DNA of 28,721 nt from Balamuthia mandrillaris. Lineage: Eukaryota > Discosea > Longamoebia > Balamuthiidae. Below, one piece after another: positions 1-12,068 of this stretch (its first letter is position 1; every line of letters begins with the position of its first letter). The translations under genes were made by a program, and so were the position numbers. The notes under the pieces were generated by a model. It was not told the DNA's origin. It did no database searches and saw only the letters and a list, made by a program, of their open reading frames with translations. The stretch covers positions 1 to 28,721 of the forward strand of contig JAVKOQ010000543.1 in assembly GCA_031835245.1 (NCBI GenBank). The letters are read 5' to 3'.

Positions 1-74
1 TGTTTGTATAAGTACGTTTTGTTGTTTTTCTCTCCAATGGGTCTTTTGATACTTGTTCTAATGCTCTCTCTCAG

Positions 75-3005
75 AATGAATCCTCGTAAGCATTGGCATA
101 AATGGGGCACCGAGAAGAATTACAAGTCAGTAGGTGAGAACAAGTCTGATACTCACGATTACCTCGGGTATTTCCTTCCGTCTCTTTGTTGAACAATCTT
201 TCTTATCCTTTAAGGCGAACACTTATTGTCTCTTGTCTTTCTTAGCTACGGCAAACTGGTGGCAGATGACATTGTTCCGGTGTCCAACTACCAGAAGGAC
301 ACCTATGTGGACTTCATCGTGGACCTCTCCCCTGCGCTTAAGGATTCCTCTCGTGGCGTGGGCCAAATCGCCATCGTCATAACTCCCACCAAGAAAGGGC
401 ACTATCCCAACTCGTGGAGCGATCGAGACATCGTCAAGGCATGGATCCAGCTCACCCACATCGGCCTAGATGCTTTCCAGGGCTTACAGAGCGTGCATGC
501 CTGGGCGACACATCTTGTCAAAGGAGGACCCCTCAAAGGAGCCAAGTTTTGGTGGCATGAACGAGAGAAGACCAAGTTTGGAGCTGGTCTTACCATTCTT
601 GATGCTGATCAACAAATGTACGTTATCTTAAGTTGATGTTTTCTATATAATCCTCTGATACCGTTACAATGAACAAATCTTATTTATAGGAAAAAGTTGG
701 CGGCTCTGAACCAACAAACCTCTCCACGTGGTGGCAGCAACAAACAAGGTTCACAGGCAAGAATAGCGCCAACCACCGCGTTGAGCCTTCGGCCGATGAC
801 CCTTGAACGAGATGTGAGCGGGCCATTCCTGAGCAACAAGGAAGGTGTCGCCGTGTTGCCACACAACACCACCAAAGCAGCAACCCTCTTTGTAGAGAAG
901 GGAAAGGATTGTGCGTTCATCACTGGCGTATCCACTTTCACTTCCCTGTCAGCTGATACCATGCTGCTCTGGCACGTCTTTGATGACAGAAGGTTCGTCT
1001 TGTGATTCTATCCCTCTCGCTCCTCCTCGTTGTTCTGTTGAAACAATCTGCTGAAATCTTTTTGGTTTTAGCATGTATCGTCCGAAAGAAGAAGTGCACA
1101 TCAAAGGCTACGTTCGCTTCTTGAAGGTTCTCTTTCCTCTCCTTTGACTCTTTTTTTAAAAAAATTAATGTTGTACCACATTTAGCGATTGTCAAACGAA
1201 CATTTTGAGCGACTTGAGTTACCTTCTTTGCAGAATGTAAACTACAGAATGGTCGACCCTCGTTCCGTCGAAGTGGCTAAAGGCAGCTCCTGCCTTTCTG
1301 GCTTTGGCTCTTTTGACTTTGTGCTCAACCTTCCGGACTCGGTAATGCCTATGTCTTTTTCTTTCTTTTTCTTTTTCGTCTTGTTATTTCGCCGTATCAT
1401 ACTTGTACTCTCCTTCTTAACTGAATGTATCCTATACTTTAGATAAACTTGGGAGATGTCTCGCTGCATCTAAGCTTGGAGGATCACGAGCAGACCCCCA
1501 CCTATGCCCACGTTCATACCTTCCAAGTGCAAGAATTCCGGCGACCAGAGTTCGTGGCGGAGGCTTCCGTGGAGAGCAAAAACCCACACTTCCTCGACCC
1601 CTCCAGCAAGGCTATCCTTAAAGGCAAAGCCAGCTATTATGCCGGTGGTGGCCTGCCAGACTCTGACGCCACTTGGCGCGTGGCCTCAACGGATGCCACT
1701 TTTGCTCCCCCTGGTCTTATGGATTATGTCTTTAGCAGTCAGACAAAGTTGTTGATCAAGGAAGAGGACATCAAGCAGGTCACCTCTTCTTCTAGTGTTA
1801 GCGTCACCTCCTTTTCCTTGGTGGGTAACGATGCTGGCTCATCAAGTGACGGAGCATTGCAACTGGTCGTTCCGAAGAAACGAGTTTCTTTGGTACCAAC
1901 TCCATTCGTACACTCTTCTGCGCAACGAAGCTCCAGCGACTGCAAACGAACGGTGAAGGGCAAGACTCGCCCTTCTGGCGAACACAAGATCGAGATCCTT
2001 CTCAAGTCGGGAATACCCAATCCTCCTCGACCGCTGAGTCTGGCAGCCGTTTTGGAGGTGATGGATCTCAACCATCAGACCTTGAATGCTACCACGCAGC
2101 TGTTGCTTCACCCTTGCGTTTACTATGTGGGATTGCAGGCCCAAGAGTCTACCATTTTGATGGACAGGCCCTGCCGTATCCGCATTGTTGTCTCTAACAT
2201 TGGTACGTTCTTTCTCTTCGTATCCTTTCTTCACCTTCTTTCTGTTGCTGACAAAACAAAAACGTTTTGAAGATGGTAAATTGGTGGCCGGAGTGCCAGT
2301 CTATTTGACCCTCACTCGTTGGGTACGAAAGCCCTATTACAGACAGAGCAGCAGCTCTCCTTCACCGCCGCCCCCACCAATACATCAAGCAATGGTTTAC
2401 CGTACACCGCATCTGCCGTCTTCATCTTCCTCAATGATGGACATCATACCATCACAAGTACCTAGCGCATGGGAGGACATAACGGTTGATAATAAGACAC
2501 CAAACTACCAAAAACATGTGGTTATATCCGGCTCCAAACCAATCGAATATGAGTTGAACTTCAGCAGCAGCAATAGCAACGATTCGTTGGTGCTCTCTTG
2601 CGACATTCATGCTTTGGTGGAAGATGGTGAGGGGCGCAAAAATGCCGCAGAGCTTTCTTTGCCAGTTCAGTCTTCAGCGCCGTCATTGCCCCCTTCTCCA
2701 ACCTCTTTATATCCTTCTGTCCCTCCGCCAGCGCAACAACAACAGGACAAGGAGTTCGAGGTGATTGCGGAGGAGACTCTTGTTATCACAAGCGACAAGA
2801 CTTCCTATAGAATTGGAGAAACCGCAGAGTTGCTTATTCAGTGTCCCTTCGCACCTGCTGATGGTTCGTTTTTTTCAAAATTATATTTCTTTCTCTTCTC
2901 ATAACCTCTCTAAACAACATCATTGTTATAGCTTTGGTGACTGCTAGGTGCAGAGGTATCGTCAAAACCTTTTTGTACAAACTTAAGTCAACTTCTGAAG
3001 GTCCT

Positions 3006-3039
<34 letters not shown>

Positions 3040-6000
3040 CTCGCCGTTAGTTTTAACTTTGGAAACTCTTCAGTTGTTAGAGTGCCCATATTGGAGGAGT
3101 ACGCGCCATCCATCAACATTCAGGTAGATACGGTTGGTCTTGCCAAGCGCTCTAACTTAGACAACAAGGAAGAGGAGAATGCTCCGCCTCGCCCTGCTCT
3201 CGCCACTGCCACCATTGAGCTTATTGTGCCTCCTGTACGCTATTCTTCTATCCGTTTTCTTTTATATCTTCCTGTTCTTTTACCGATGGTACTTATTATA
3301 AAAAACCTAGACAACACGAGAGTTGACTGTAACAGTAACTCCGCAACACACCAAAGTAATTCCTGGCGGAGAGACCGTCGTCGCCGTTCGAGTTACCGAT
3401 CACAAAGGGCAAGCCATCAAGCGAGCTGCTGAAGTGGCGATTGTTGTGGTGGATGAGGCTGTTTTAGCCCTGAGCAACCATTCCTTATCAAACCCGCTGC
3501 AAACCTTTTATCCCACTCGACCCATCGAAACCAAACGCCAACGCTATGCAAACAGAACGCATATCAGCGTAGAGGTACATTCTCTCTCTCTCTCTCTCTC
3601 TCCCTCCCTCCCTCTCTCCCTCCCTCCCTCCCTCTTCTTTTGTTTTTTAACTTATTTATTGTTGTCGTTCTGTTTATAATGGTTTATTTAACATTTGTTA
3701 CTTAAACTTTCACATGTAGAAATGGGACAACAAACAATTGGATCCACCAACTCTTCACTTGGAGCAATTGACGGCAGATTGGTCCGATGATGAGGAAGTA
3801 GCTCTCTCCGACGATGAGATCGATGTTGCTCAGTTGATAGAGGCAATCAAGGACGAGGAGGAGACCTGGCCGGAGCCTCAACTGGAGTCAGAACCTGTGG
3901 ATAACGTCAAAGTGCAATACAGCAGCGATGAAGAGATTGCCGATCAAGAAGAAGAGGAAGAAGACCAAGAATACTTTAATGAGTACGGTGCAGATGAAGA
4001 ACAAGAATGCTTGGAGAAGCTTGCAGAATGTGCTTTTGATGATGGAATTTGTCTCGAAGAAAAGAAGTGCGCAGAAGGAAGTAGACAAAGAAGAGCATCG
4101 TCCCCACGTTCCAGTGGCCGTGGTGGTGGTGGTCCTCATTTACAAAGGATGTTGCACTCTTCAGGAATACCTCCACCTCCACGGAGTTCATCATTAGCCT
4201 ACGACATGGCTGGTGGTTGTCCGCCGCCACCCCCTGCAGGCGCACCATGTGCCTCAAATGCCTCACTGATGATGCCATCCTACAGTGCATCTCCTTCTTC
4301 TTCTTTTGCTAAAAGGGAATGCGAGAAAATGGATTCATTTGCTCCTATGGCGCAGATGGAATGCGCTAGCTTCGCAAAGAGTGCAGCGCCAAGAAAGGCG
4401 ATGAAGAAGGGTGGCTTTGGCATTAGCTTGCCTGCTCCTTCCCTTCCCTCCTTTAGTAGAAGTTCTGCTGCCCCTGTCCGCCAGAGGAAAGAAATGAAGA
4501 AAAAGTACCTCCTTCTTTCCTTCGCCGTTTGTTTTGTTTCTTCTTCAGGTTGTCTTTGATGTTGACTAACTGGATTGGTTGTTTGAGCAGGTCCATCGCT
4601 AAAGACAAGTCATTTAGCAGAGCAAAAAAAATGGAGCGCAATGCAAGAGCAGAATCTGATGATGACTGTGAAGAAGCAGATGAAGAAGAAGAGTACGAGG
4701 GAGAAATGCTGGCAGATGCAGAAGAAGAAGTGTGTCCCATAATCGCCGTTCGCAGCAACTTCAATCCATTGGCCAACTTCACGGCAAGCGTTTTGGTGGA
4801 CGACGAAGGCAAAGCTCAAATAGACGTAAAGATTCCCGACAGTCTTACTCGCTACAGGTTCATCTCTCTTGTTTTGTTCTCTCTTGTTCTTTCTGTTGCT
4901 TCACCTCTTCTTGTGTTGCTCACATTACTTTTTGAAACAGAATATGGGCAGTTGCAGTGAGCAGAGATGGAAAGAGCTATGGACTCGGCGAGAACCTCAT
5001 CATCGCTCAGCTTCCTTTGGTCGTTCGCTGCACTCCTCCACGCTTCCTCAACTTTGGAGACAGCTTCGAGCTGAGCATCATCATCCAAAACCAACTTGAA
5101 CAAACTCTTGACATTGACATAGGCATCAGAGTCAGTCATCACGTTGAGATCATCACGTCGGAAGAAGAAGACGGAACAGAAACAGGCATTCGTGAGACTG
5201 GTTTCAAGGGACACGTCATCGGCGAAGGAAGACGTCTTGTCACTGTACCAATGCGCACAAAGTCCGTTGGCATGGCTTGTTTCCAGGTTCTTGTTCTTCT
5301 TCTTTCTTCTTCCTCTCTTTTGTTGCCCTTCTTCAACTTCTAACACCCTACAACAAACCGTTTCCTCTCGTAGGTGAGCTGTTCTTCAGGCAAATACGGT
5401 GATGCAGCCAACGTACAAATCCCAATCTATCCACCGGCCACAGCTGAGTCCTTTGCTCAATACGGCAGCCTGCCAGGGGACGTGGAGGTCATCCAAAAAC
5501 AGATCACCAAGCCAGCGGGAGCTCTCCCTCAGTTTGGCGCTCTGGAGCTCTCCGCCAGCAGCACCATGATGCAAGGCCTCCTTGACGCTGTGTATTACCT
5601 CTACAGCTACCCCAACGAGTGCTGCGAACAGATCTCGTCCAAGCTGCTGGGCTTGGTGGCTTTGCATGACGTGTTGGACTCTTTCCCTAGTGACAAGCTG
5701 CCGAAGAGAAAGGAGCTGAAGAGCTTGGTCTCTGCCGATCTGAAGAGGCTGAAGAAGAGGCAGAGCAAGAACGGAGGATTTGGAATGTGGACCGCTCACT
5801 CCACAGTAGAGTATGTTGTTTTCTCACTTATTAAGTTTATAGCACTTTTCTCACCTTTTTCACTCCACAGTCCATTCGTAAGTTGTCATGTGGCACATTG
5901 CCTTGGATTATGTAAGGCCAAAGGCTTCGGTTTGCCTTTCTTCATTGAGAGCAGAATCGTATCATACTTGAAGGACGTTCTCTTCAGCGACATTCGCACC

Positions 6001-7998
6001 TACAGCTCCGACGCTCGTGCCCTTATCACCTCCTATGCTCTGGTTTCTATTCTTTCTTTCTCGCGCTTCCTCTCTCTTGTTCTAACATTCTTTGTCGTCT
6101 CCATTTCATGTATATAGTATGCTCGTTATAGACTAAGTCCAGATGCATCCATTAAACAAGAGGCTGAGCAATACTACGCCTCTCATGCACCTGACGAGCT
6201 GCCAATGGAGGCATTAGGCCTTTTGTTAAGCATCTTTGCTGACACTTCAACCACCGGCACCCTCATGTTCAAGAAGCAGCAGAAGAGAAGCGCTTGCGCT
6301 GATGAGGTGGTGAGATACCTTGCCAACCACATCAAAGTGGACAAGGACACTGGTTTGGCCCATGCTCCCTCTTATTATGATGAGCTCTCTCGTCACAGTC
6401 TTCTTCATAGCAACTACCGAGTTGGTGCGTTTATTTTTGGGTTGCTTTGGTGGTTTTGTTGCTGATGTTCTTTGTTGGAACAAACAAGATGCAATGCTTT
6501 TGGAGGGATTAGTAATGGCTGATCCGGAACATGAACTGGTGGCTCCGTTGGCAAAGGGACTGCTGGCCATGCGAAGAAATGGAACATGGCTCAATACTCA
6601 AGAGAATGCTTGGGCTACCATTGCTCTTAACCGCTACTTTACTGGTACCGTGCTTCTCTTTGCTGCTCTTTCTTCCTTTTAATCTTCTCTCTTTGTGTTA
6701 TTAATGTTCACCCAAACCACAAAACAATATCAGTTTGTGAGAAGGATAAACCAGACTTTGCTGCTCGTTTCTGGTTGGCAGAGCAATACTGTGGAGAGGC
6801 TCTCTTCAAGGGCCGAAACGCCGACACCAAGTTCATCCGAGTGCCAATGCTGGAATTCTCCAAATGCGCTCAAAAGGCAAACTCCGTCCGAGCGGCGGGT
6901 GACCTTACCTTTGGGCAAGTCGATCTTCATCGCTCCGCTGCTCTGAGCAAAGAAGGTTCCAAAGTAGGCTTGGCGTTAGCTATCGATCTGGCTGAGGCGA
7001 AGAAGACAAAGAAGGGAAGAAAAGAGGAAGAAGAAAAGGAGGAAGGGAAGAAGAAGGGTTCTCTTCTTCAAGTGCCTGGCAGCGAACAATCTTCATCATC
7101 TCCAAGAAAAGAGAGCAAGTCGCCAAGAAAGGATTCTTCCAAGTCTCCAAGAAAAGACTCCACCAAGTCTCCAAGGAAGGATTCCTCTTCTTCATCTTCT
7201 TCTTCCTCCTCTGGCAAGTCCCCAAGAAAGGAAGAAAAGACAAGCAAGAAAGACAAAGGCAAGTCACCAAGAAAAGGAACCAAGATCGAAGAAAGCAAAT
7301 CCAGCTCACCTCGCGACTCTGCCAAGAACAAGAAGAAGGGAGAAGAGAAGTATCCCGCAGAGGTCGCCGATTTGTTGTTGCAAAAGGAAGGCAAAGGCCG
7401 TCTCTACTACAGACTAGGCATGAGTTACGCTCCCGCTGATCTCGTCATCCCTGCAAAGAGCTTCGGCTTCACCGTGCAACGCCGCTTCTCCGCTGTTATC
7501 ACCGACGACGAGAAAGACGCAGAGAAGAAGAAGCAGCAAGAAGAGAAAGTGAAGCAAGATAAGGATGGCGTGTGGCACGTGGTCAAAGGTTCTTTGGTGC
7601 GAGTAACGTTGACGGTGACTGCAAACTTCCCGAGATACAACATTGCGCTTGTGGATAAGTTGGCAGCTGGGTTAGAGGCTGAGAATCCGGCTATCAACAA
7701 GGTGACCAAAGACAAGTCTGTGAAGGAAGAAGAAGAGAAGGGCAAAGACAAGGAGGAGGAGAAGGACAAGACAACGGTTTGGTGGCAGCATCAAAACCTG
7801 AGGGATGAGAGAGTGGAATGCTATGCCTCTGAGCTGGCCAAAGGAGTGGAGTACAAGTACGAGTACATTGCCCGAGCGACCAGCGAGGGACGCTTCGTGG
7901 TGCCGCCTTGTAGATGCGAGGAGATGTACAATCCTGACTTGTATGGTCACACCGCATCCACCATCCTTGTTGTGGAGTCTGAGAAGAAAGAAGAATAA
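75..7998 (+). CDS. Bacterial-type alpha-2-macroglobulin (thioester protease trap), 5' partial
   Basis: Exons read as 75-167, 246-617, 690-992, 1072-1126, 1186-1341, 1443-2202, 2273-2863, 2932-3000, 3074-3234, 3311-3574, 3720-4504, 4591-4857, 4941-5286, 5374-5810, 5871-6042, 6118-6424, 6489-6644 and 6734-7998. All phases match, giving about 2185 residues before TAA. Family landmarks appear in order: a DDRSMYRPKEEVHIKGYVR macroglobulin strand (about 980-1126), FQVQEFRRPEF (about 1525), AEVAIVVVDEAVLAL (about 3430), SNFNPLANF then LTRYR (4757-4857), the thioester motif ECCEQ (about 5620), an alpha-helical thioester domain, and a C-terminal HQNLRDERV...VPP..EEMY block typical of bacterial homologues. 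In this family a protease cuts the bait region, the thioester then reacts, and the protease is trapped. Two low-complexity inserts (about 3738-4735 and 7080-7330) are unusual. No C-terminal membrane segment is seen. The N-terminus, and so the localisation, lies outside the window. The acceptor at 3311 could instead be 3323; both are in frame. Confidence 0.93.
3011..3039 (+). repeat. (CT)n microsatellite after a 5' splice site in the macroglobulin gene
   Basis: CT on the sense strand, ten bases past the donor at 3001 in the intron 3001-3073. Confidence 0.9.
3581..3633 (+). repeat. (CT)n/(CCCT)n tract after a 5' splice site in the macroglobulin gene
   Basis: Begins six bases past the donor at 3575 and passes from CT to CCCT units, again pyrimidine-rich on the sense strand. 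Confidence 0.9.
3738..4735 (+). other. Enlarged, disordered bait-region insert of the macroglobulin
   Basis: This interval lies between the MG6-type strand ending in the DPPTLHL region and the conserved SNFNPLANF...LTRYR block, where family members carry the protease-bait loop. It encodes roughly 300 residues without recognisable fold: first an acidic stretch rich in D, E and S, then a Gly/Pro/Ser-rich part with PPPP and PPPPP runs, then a basic stretch with many K and R, then a second acidic run before VCPI. One intron (4505-4590) interrupts it. The many Lys/Arg and acidic sites would make a broad-specificity bait, which is an inference from position and composition. The human A2M bait loop is only about 40 residues. 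Confidence 0.7.
7080..7330 (+). repeat. SPRK-repeat coding segment in the macroglobulin C-terminal exon
   Basis: Within the last exon there are six SPRK units and a seventh SPRD variant, separated by Asp/Ser/Lys-rich spacers and a poly-Ser run. At DNA level the unit is roughly 'tctccaagaaaagac' repeated imperfectly. It sits between the TFGQVDLH block and the conserved RLYYRLGMSYAPADL block of the C-terminal macroglobulin domain, so it is an insert in a loop. S-P-R-K matches the S/T-P-x-K/R consensus of cyclin-dependent kinases and resembles histone H1 tail motifs; any modification is inference. Confidence 0.8.
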
Positions 7999-8053
7999 AA
8001 CGTGGCAAGCAAAAGTGGAACTAGCACCATGCGAGGATTGTATTTACATATCA

Positions 8054-8059
8054 AATAAA
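8054..8059 (+). terminator. AATAAA polyadenylation signal of the macroglobulin gene
   Basis: A perfect AATAAA lies 56 bases past the TAA stop and 24 bases before the end of the converging Arf gene. Another AATAAA overlaps the stop codon itself (7994-7999), but it is too close to be the better candidate. The two genes are tail to tail with only 84 bases between their stop codons, so their 3' UTRs probably overlap. Confidence 0.5.
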
Positions 8060-8082
8060 AACCAAAAATATTTCTCTCTCTC

Positions 8083-9206
<1,124 letters not shown>

Positions 9207-9995
9207 ATGGACGGCCCTAAAGAAACAACGCTGCAGGTGCCCACGGACGCAGTGAGCGTGCTCAGCCTTGCCCACAACAACACCAACGACGACGGCGGTA
9301 GCTCGCCACTGCCTGCTGTGGAACAGTTCTTTGATGAGATCCCTGAAACTGGCCCTGGACTTCGTCTCACCTTCGATAGGTGTGTAATTATTTTTCACTT
9401 TTTTTTTTCTTCTCTCTTCTCTCGGTTTTTGTAACCTCAACACAAAAATACAGCGCAGGCAGTGAAGGCGGAGGCGGCTTCACCATCAAAGCCGTGGTGG
9501 TGGACAACATGCCCAACCTGCGCAAGGCCAGGCGGCACCACCGCAGACAGAAGCCCAAGCGCCGCCAGAAAAAGTCGGAAGCCCAAAAGGCCAAGAAGCG
9601 GCTCAAACAAAAGGAGGCCAGGAAGAAGGCCAGGGAGCAGGCCCGCTCGGCCAGGGAGCAGGCCCTCCTCCTGGCCCAGACCTCCATCCTGGCCACGGCG
9701 GACGCGGAGGAGGCCATGACGGTCTTCTCGGAGCCACCTCCCTCTGAATACGCTGTGCTGAGGGAGAAGGTGCTCAATGCCAACAAGGACATCAACGTGG
9801 TGCAGGTCAAGGACAGCAAGAAGGTGGAGGAGCTGCTGGAGGCGGAGCTGGAGAAGGGACATGACACTGCGTTCTACTTGACGGACCTGACCAACCTCAT
9901 TGAGAAGTACCTTCAGTGGAAGAAGTACCTGCCTCGAGCTACGCCTTTCTACGGTACCTTTCTTGTTCCTTGTTCTTCTTCTCTCTTTCTTTTTT

Positions 9996-10031
<36 letters not shown>

Positions 10032-11339
10032 TTTCGTCCTCTTCTTATATGTTTTTGTTTCTCACTGGTAGTCTAACATTACACAAACAACCATCAGCCA
10101 TGAAGTGCAATCCTGATCCTATTATCGTGCGCTCACTAGTGGCTTGTGGCACCGGCCTGGACTGTGCCAGCAAAGCTGAGCTTCAACTCGCCCAATCTCT
10201 TGGTCTCTCTCCGGATAACGTCATCTTTGCCCATCCCTGTAAAAACCCTGGTAATGACTTCTCCTCTTTACTTTCAGTATAACCTTTCTCTAACCACTGT
10301 CCGTATAGTTCATTTGGCCTACGCGAAAGAACACAACTTTAAAATGATGACCTTTGACAACAGCTCCGAACTCGACAAGATCCACAAGCTCTATCCCGAT
10401 GCTCAGGTGGTGCTCCGCATCCTGGCAGACGATTCTCACTCCCTCATGGCCTTTGGCTCCAAGTTTGGTGCCGCCAAGGAGGAGATTCCTGAGCTCATTC
10501 AACTCTGCAAGAAGCTAGATCTGAAGCTCATCGGTGTGAGCTTCCACGTGGGCAGCGGCTGCCTCTCTGGCGAAGCCTTTCGCAACTCCCTACATATGGT
10601 GAGAGATGTGTTTGACCAAGCCAAAGAGGTGCTTGGTTACGAGCTAACGCTGGTGGATATCGGCGGTGGCTGGCCTGGTGTAGACACGGAAGCCGTAAAC
10701 TTCCCCGCCATGGCCTCTGTGGTGGCTCCCTGCCTGGACGAGCTCTTCCCACCCCATGTGAGGGTCATCGCGGAGCCTGGCAGATATTTTGCCACGGAGA
10801 CGGTCACCTTGGCGGCCAACATCATATCCAGGAGGGAAAGGCAGCTGACGGGCGCCACCAAGAAACAGATCCAGTACTACCTTAGCGATGGTGTCTATGG
10901 TTCCTTCAACAACATCGTACGATTCCCTCCTATCCTCGCTTTTGTTTGTCATCTTCGCGACCTATTCTTTATTAACCTGGTGCTGTTGGAAACGATATAG
11001 ATATTCGACCACGCAAAGCCAAACCCCAAGCTGCTGCCCACGAAAGCTCAGAAGGAGGCTGTAGCGGCAACGCCTGCTCCTACTTCTGAAGAACCCACCA
11101 CACCCTCGACTTCAGAGGGCGGTGGAGATGGTCGGAAGCGGGTGACCCCAGAGAAGGTCTCCAGCACCCTCTTCGGACCGACGTGCGACAGCATCGACAT
11201 TATCTGCAGCGATGTGGACCTGCCCTCGTTGGAGCCGGGCGACTGGCTGTACTTCACTGCGATGGGGGCCTACACAAGCTCTGCCGCCAGCTCCTTCAAC
11301 GGCTTCAACCCTCCTTCCAGCACTTACATCATTTCCTAG
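9207..11339 (+). CDS. ODC1: Ornithine decarboxylase with basic N-terminal extension
   Basis: Exons 9207-9379, 9454-9953, 10098-10250, 10309-10916 and 11001-11339 join in phase to 590 residues (human ODC has 461). This PLP enzyme makes putrescine from ornithine, the first step of polyamine synthesis. Key residues are present: the PLP lysine in PFYAMKC (Lys227), FHVGSGC, DIGGGWPG, EPGRYF, Asp469 in SDGVYGSFN, and the active-site cysteine in FGPTCD (Cys540), with MGAYT...FNGF near the end. The homodimer uses Lys from one subunit and Cys from the other. About 190 residues precede the usual start, including a highly charged stretch (about 79-125) rich in Arg, Lys and Gln that looks like a nuclear signal plus helix. 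A second 35-40 residue insert precedes the FGPTCD motif. The Met at 9207 follows a CT-rich leader and is the first in-frame ATG. Confidence 0.95.
9984..10034 (+). repeat. (CTTT)n microsatellite in an ornithine decarboxylase intron
   Basis: A run of about ten CTTT units inside the intron 9954-10097, shortly after the donor. The pyrimidine-rich strand is the sense strand. Confidence 0.85.
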
Positions 11340-12068
11340 CGTTCTTCTTTGTTTTTTTTGTCCTTCCTCTTTGCTTTTCGTTCTTTGCGCTATAGCTTTG
11401 TCTTTCTATTTCATGTAAACATTTGTTTTTATTATTCACCAACAAAAAGTCTTTTCTTTTTTTTTTTGGCTTTTTCCCATTTCTTTTTTGTTATTCTTTG
11501 TTTTTTTTTTTTTGAGTTTATTTTGTTTTCGTTTTTGTTGTTTTTTTTTGTTTTATGTTTTTCTTTCTTTGTTTTTATTTATTTTTGTTGGGTTTTTTGT
11601 TGGTTTTTTTGTTGGTTTTTTTTGTTTGTTTTATATATGTTTTTCTTTCTTTGTTTTTCTTTTGTTGGTTTTATTTTTGTTGGTTTTTTTTTTGTTGGGT
11701 TTTTGATTGTTTGGTTTGTTGGGGGGAAGCGACTTGGAGGATGACATCACGGTTCGCATACACGGGCATGGGTGACATCACAAATGGGGGAATTACAGGG
11801 TAACTGCCAAACGTGTTTGGTGCTGCCGCTTATGCTTATTGCCACTACACAAACAAAGCAAAAGCGACCGAAAAGCAAGGAGAGAGAGAGAGAGAGAGAG
11901 GTAGCGTTTGAGGGAGGGTTTTGGCCTCTGTGATTTGAAAACGTATTATTTTGGGAGAGCGTGGAGTAGTTTGTTTTTCTCTCTCTCTCTCTCTCTTTCT
12001 TTGAGACCATTTATTTTATTTATTTATTTTTTTTTGGAAATTTGAAGCCACGCAGTTATAAACCCAAG
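11340..12068. other. Intergenic T/G tract and leader of the GMC oxidoreductase gene
   Basis: No gene is supported. From about 11340 to 11730 the plus strand is almost only T and G, with seven TTTGTTGG cores and a 22-base unit repeated 82 bases apart (11555-11576 and 11637-11658). The long open frames here are poly-Phe artefacts of that composition. From 11742 come two TGACATCAC sites, then (GA)n at 11880-11901 and (CT)n at 11980-11997, which could pair with each other if both are transcribed, and a T-rich leader up to the ATG at 12069. Confidence 0.6.
11742..11781. promoter_or_regulatory. Direct repeat of TGACATCAC, 31 bases apart
   Basis: Identical 9-mers at 11742-11750 and 11773-11781, about 290-330 bases upstream of the GMC oxidoreductase ATG. 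The sequence is one base off the CRE palindrome, so it may bind a bZIP-type factor; this is inference from the motif and its exact repetition, three helical turns apart. Confidence 0.4.

Noticed and set aside
4-74. Hydrophobic stretch at the left edge as a signal peptide of the macroglobulin
   Set aside because: The segment ends in CTCTCTCTCAG, a typical acceptor of this genome, and homologues have much more sequence upstream; it is more likely intron, though an ATG at 40 keeps it possible.
6775-6860. Start of a separate gene at the long open frame that runs to 7998
   Set aside because: The first codon is TTG and the sequence continues the preceding exon in phase with conserved macroglobulin motifs.
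11349-11803. Several Phe/Val-rich open frames suggesting small membrane proteins
   Set aside because: They come from the T/G-only tract in all three frames and have no plausible start context or homology.
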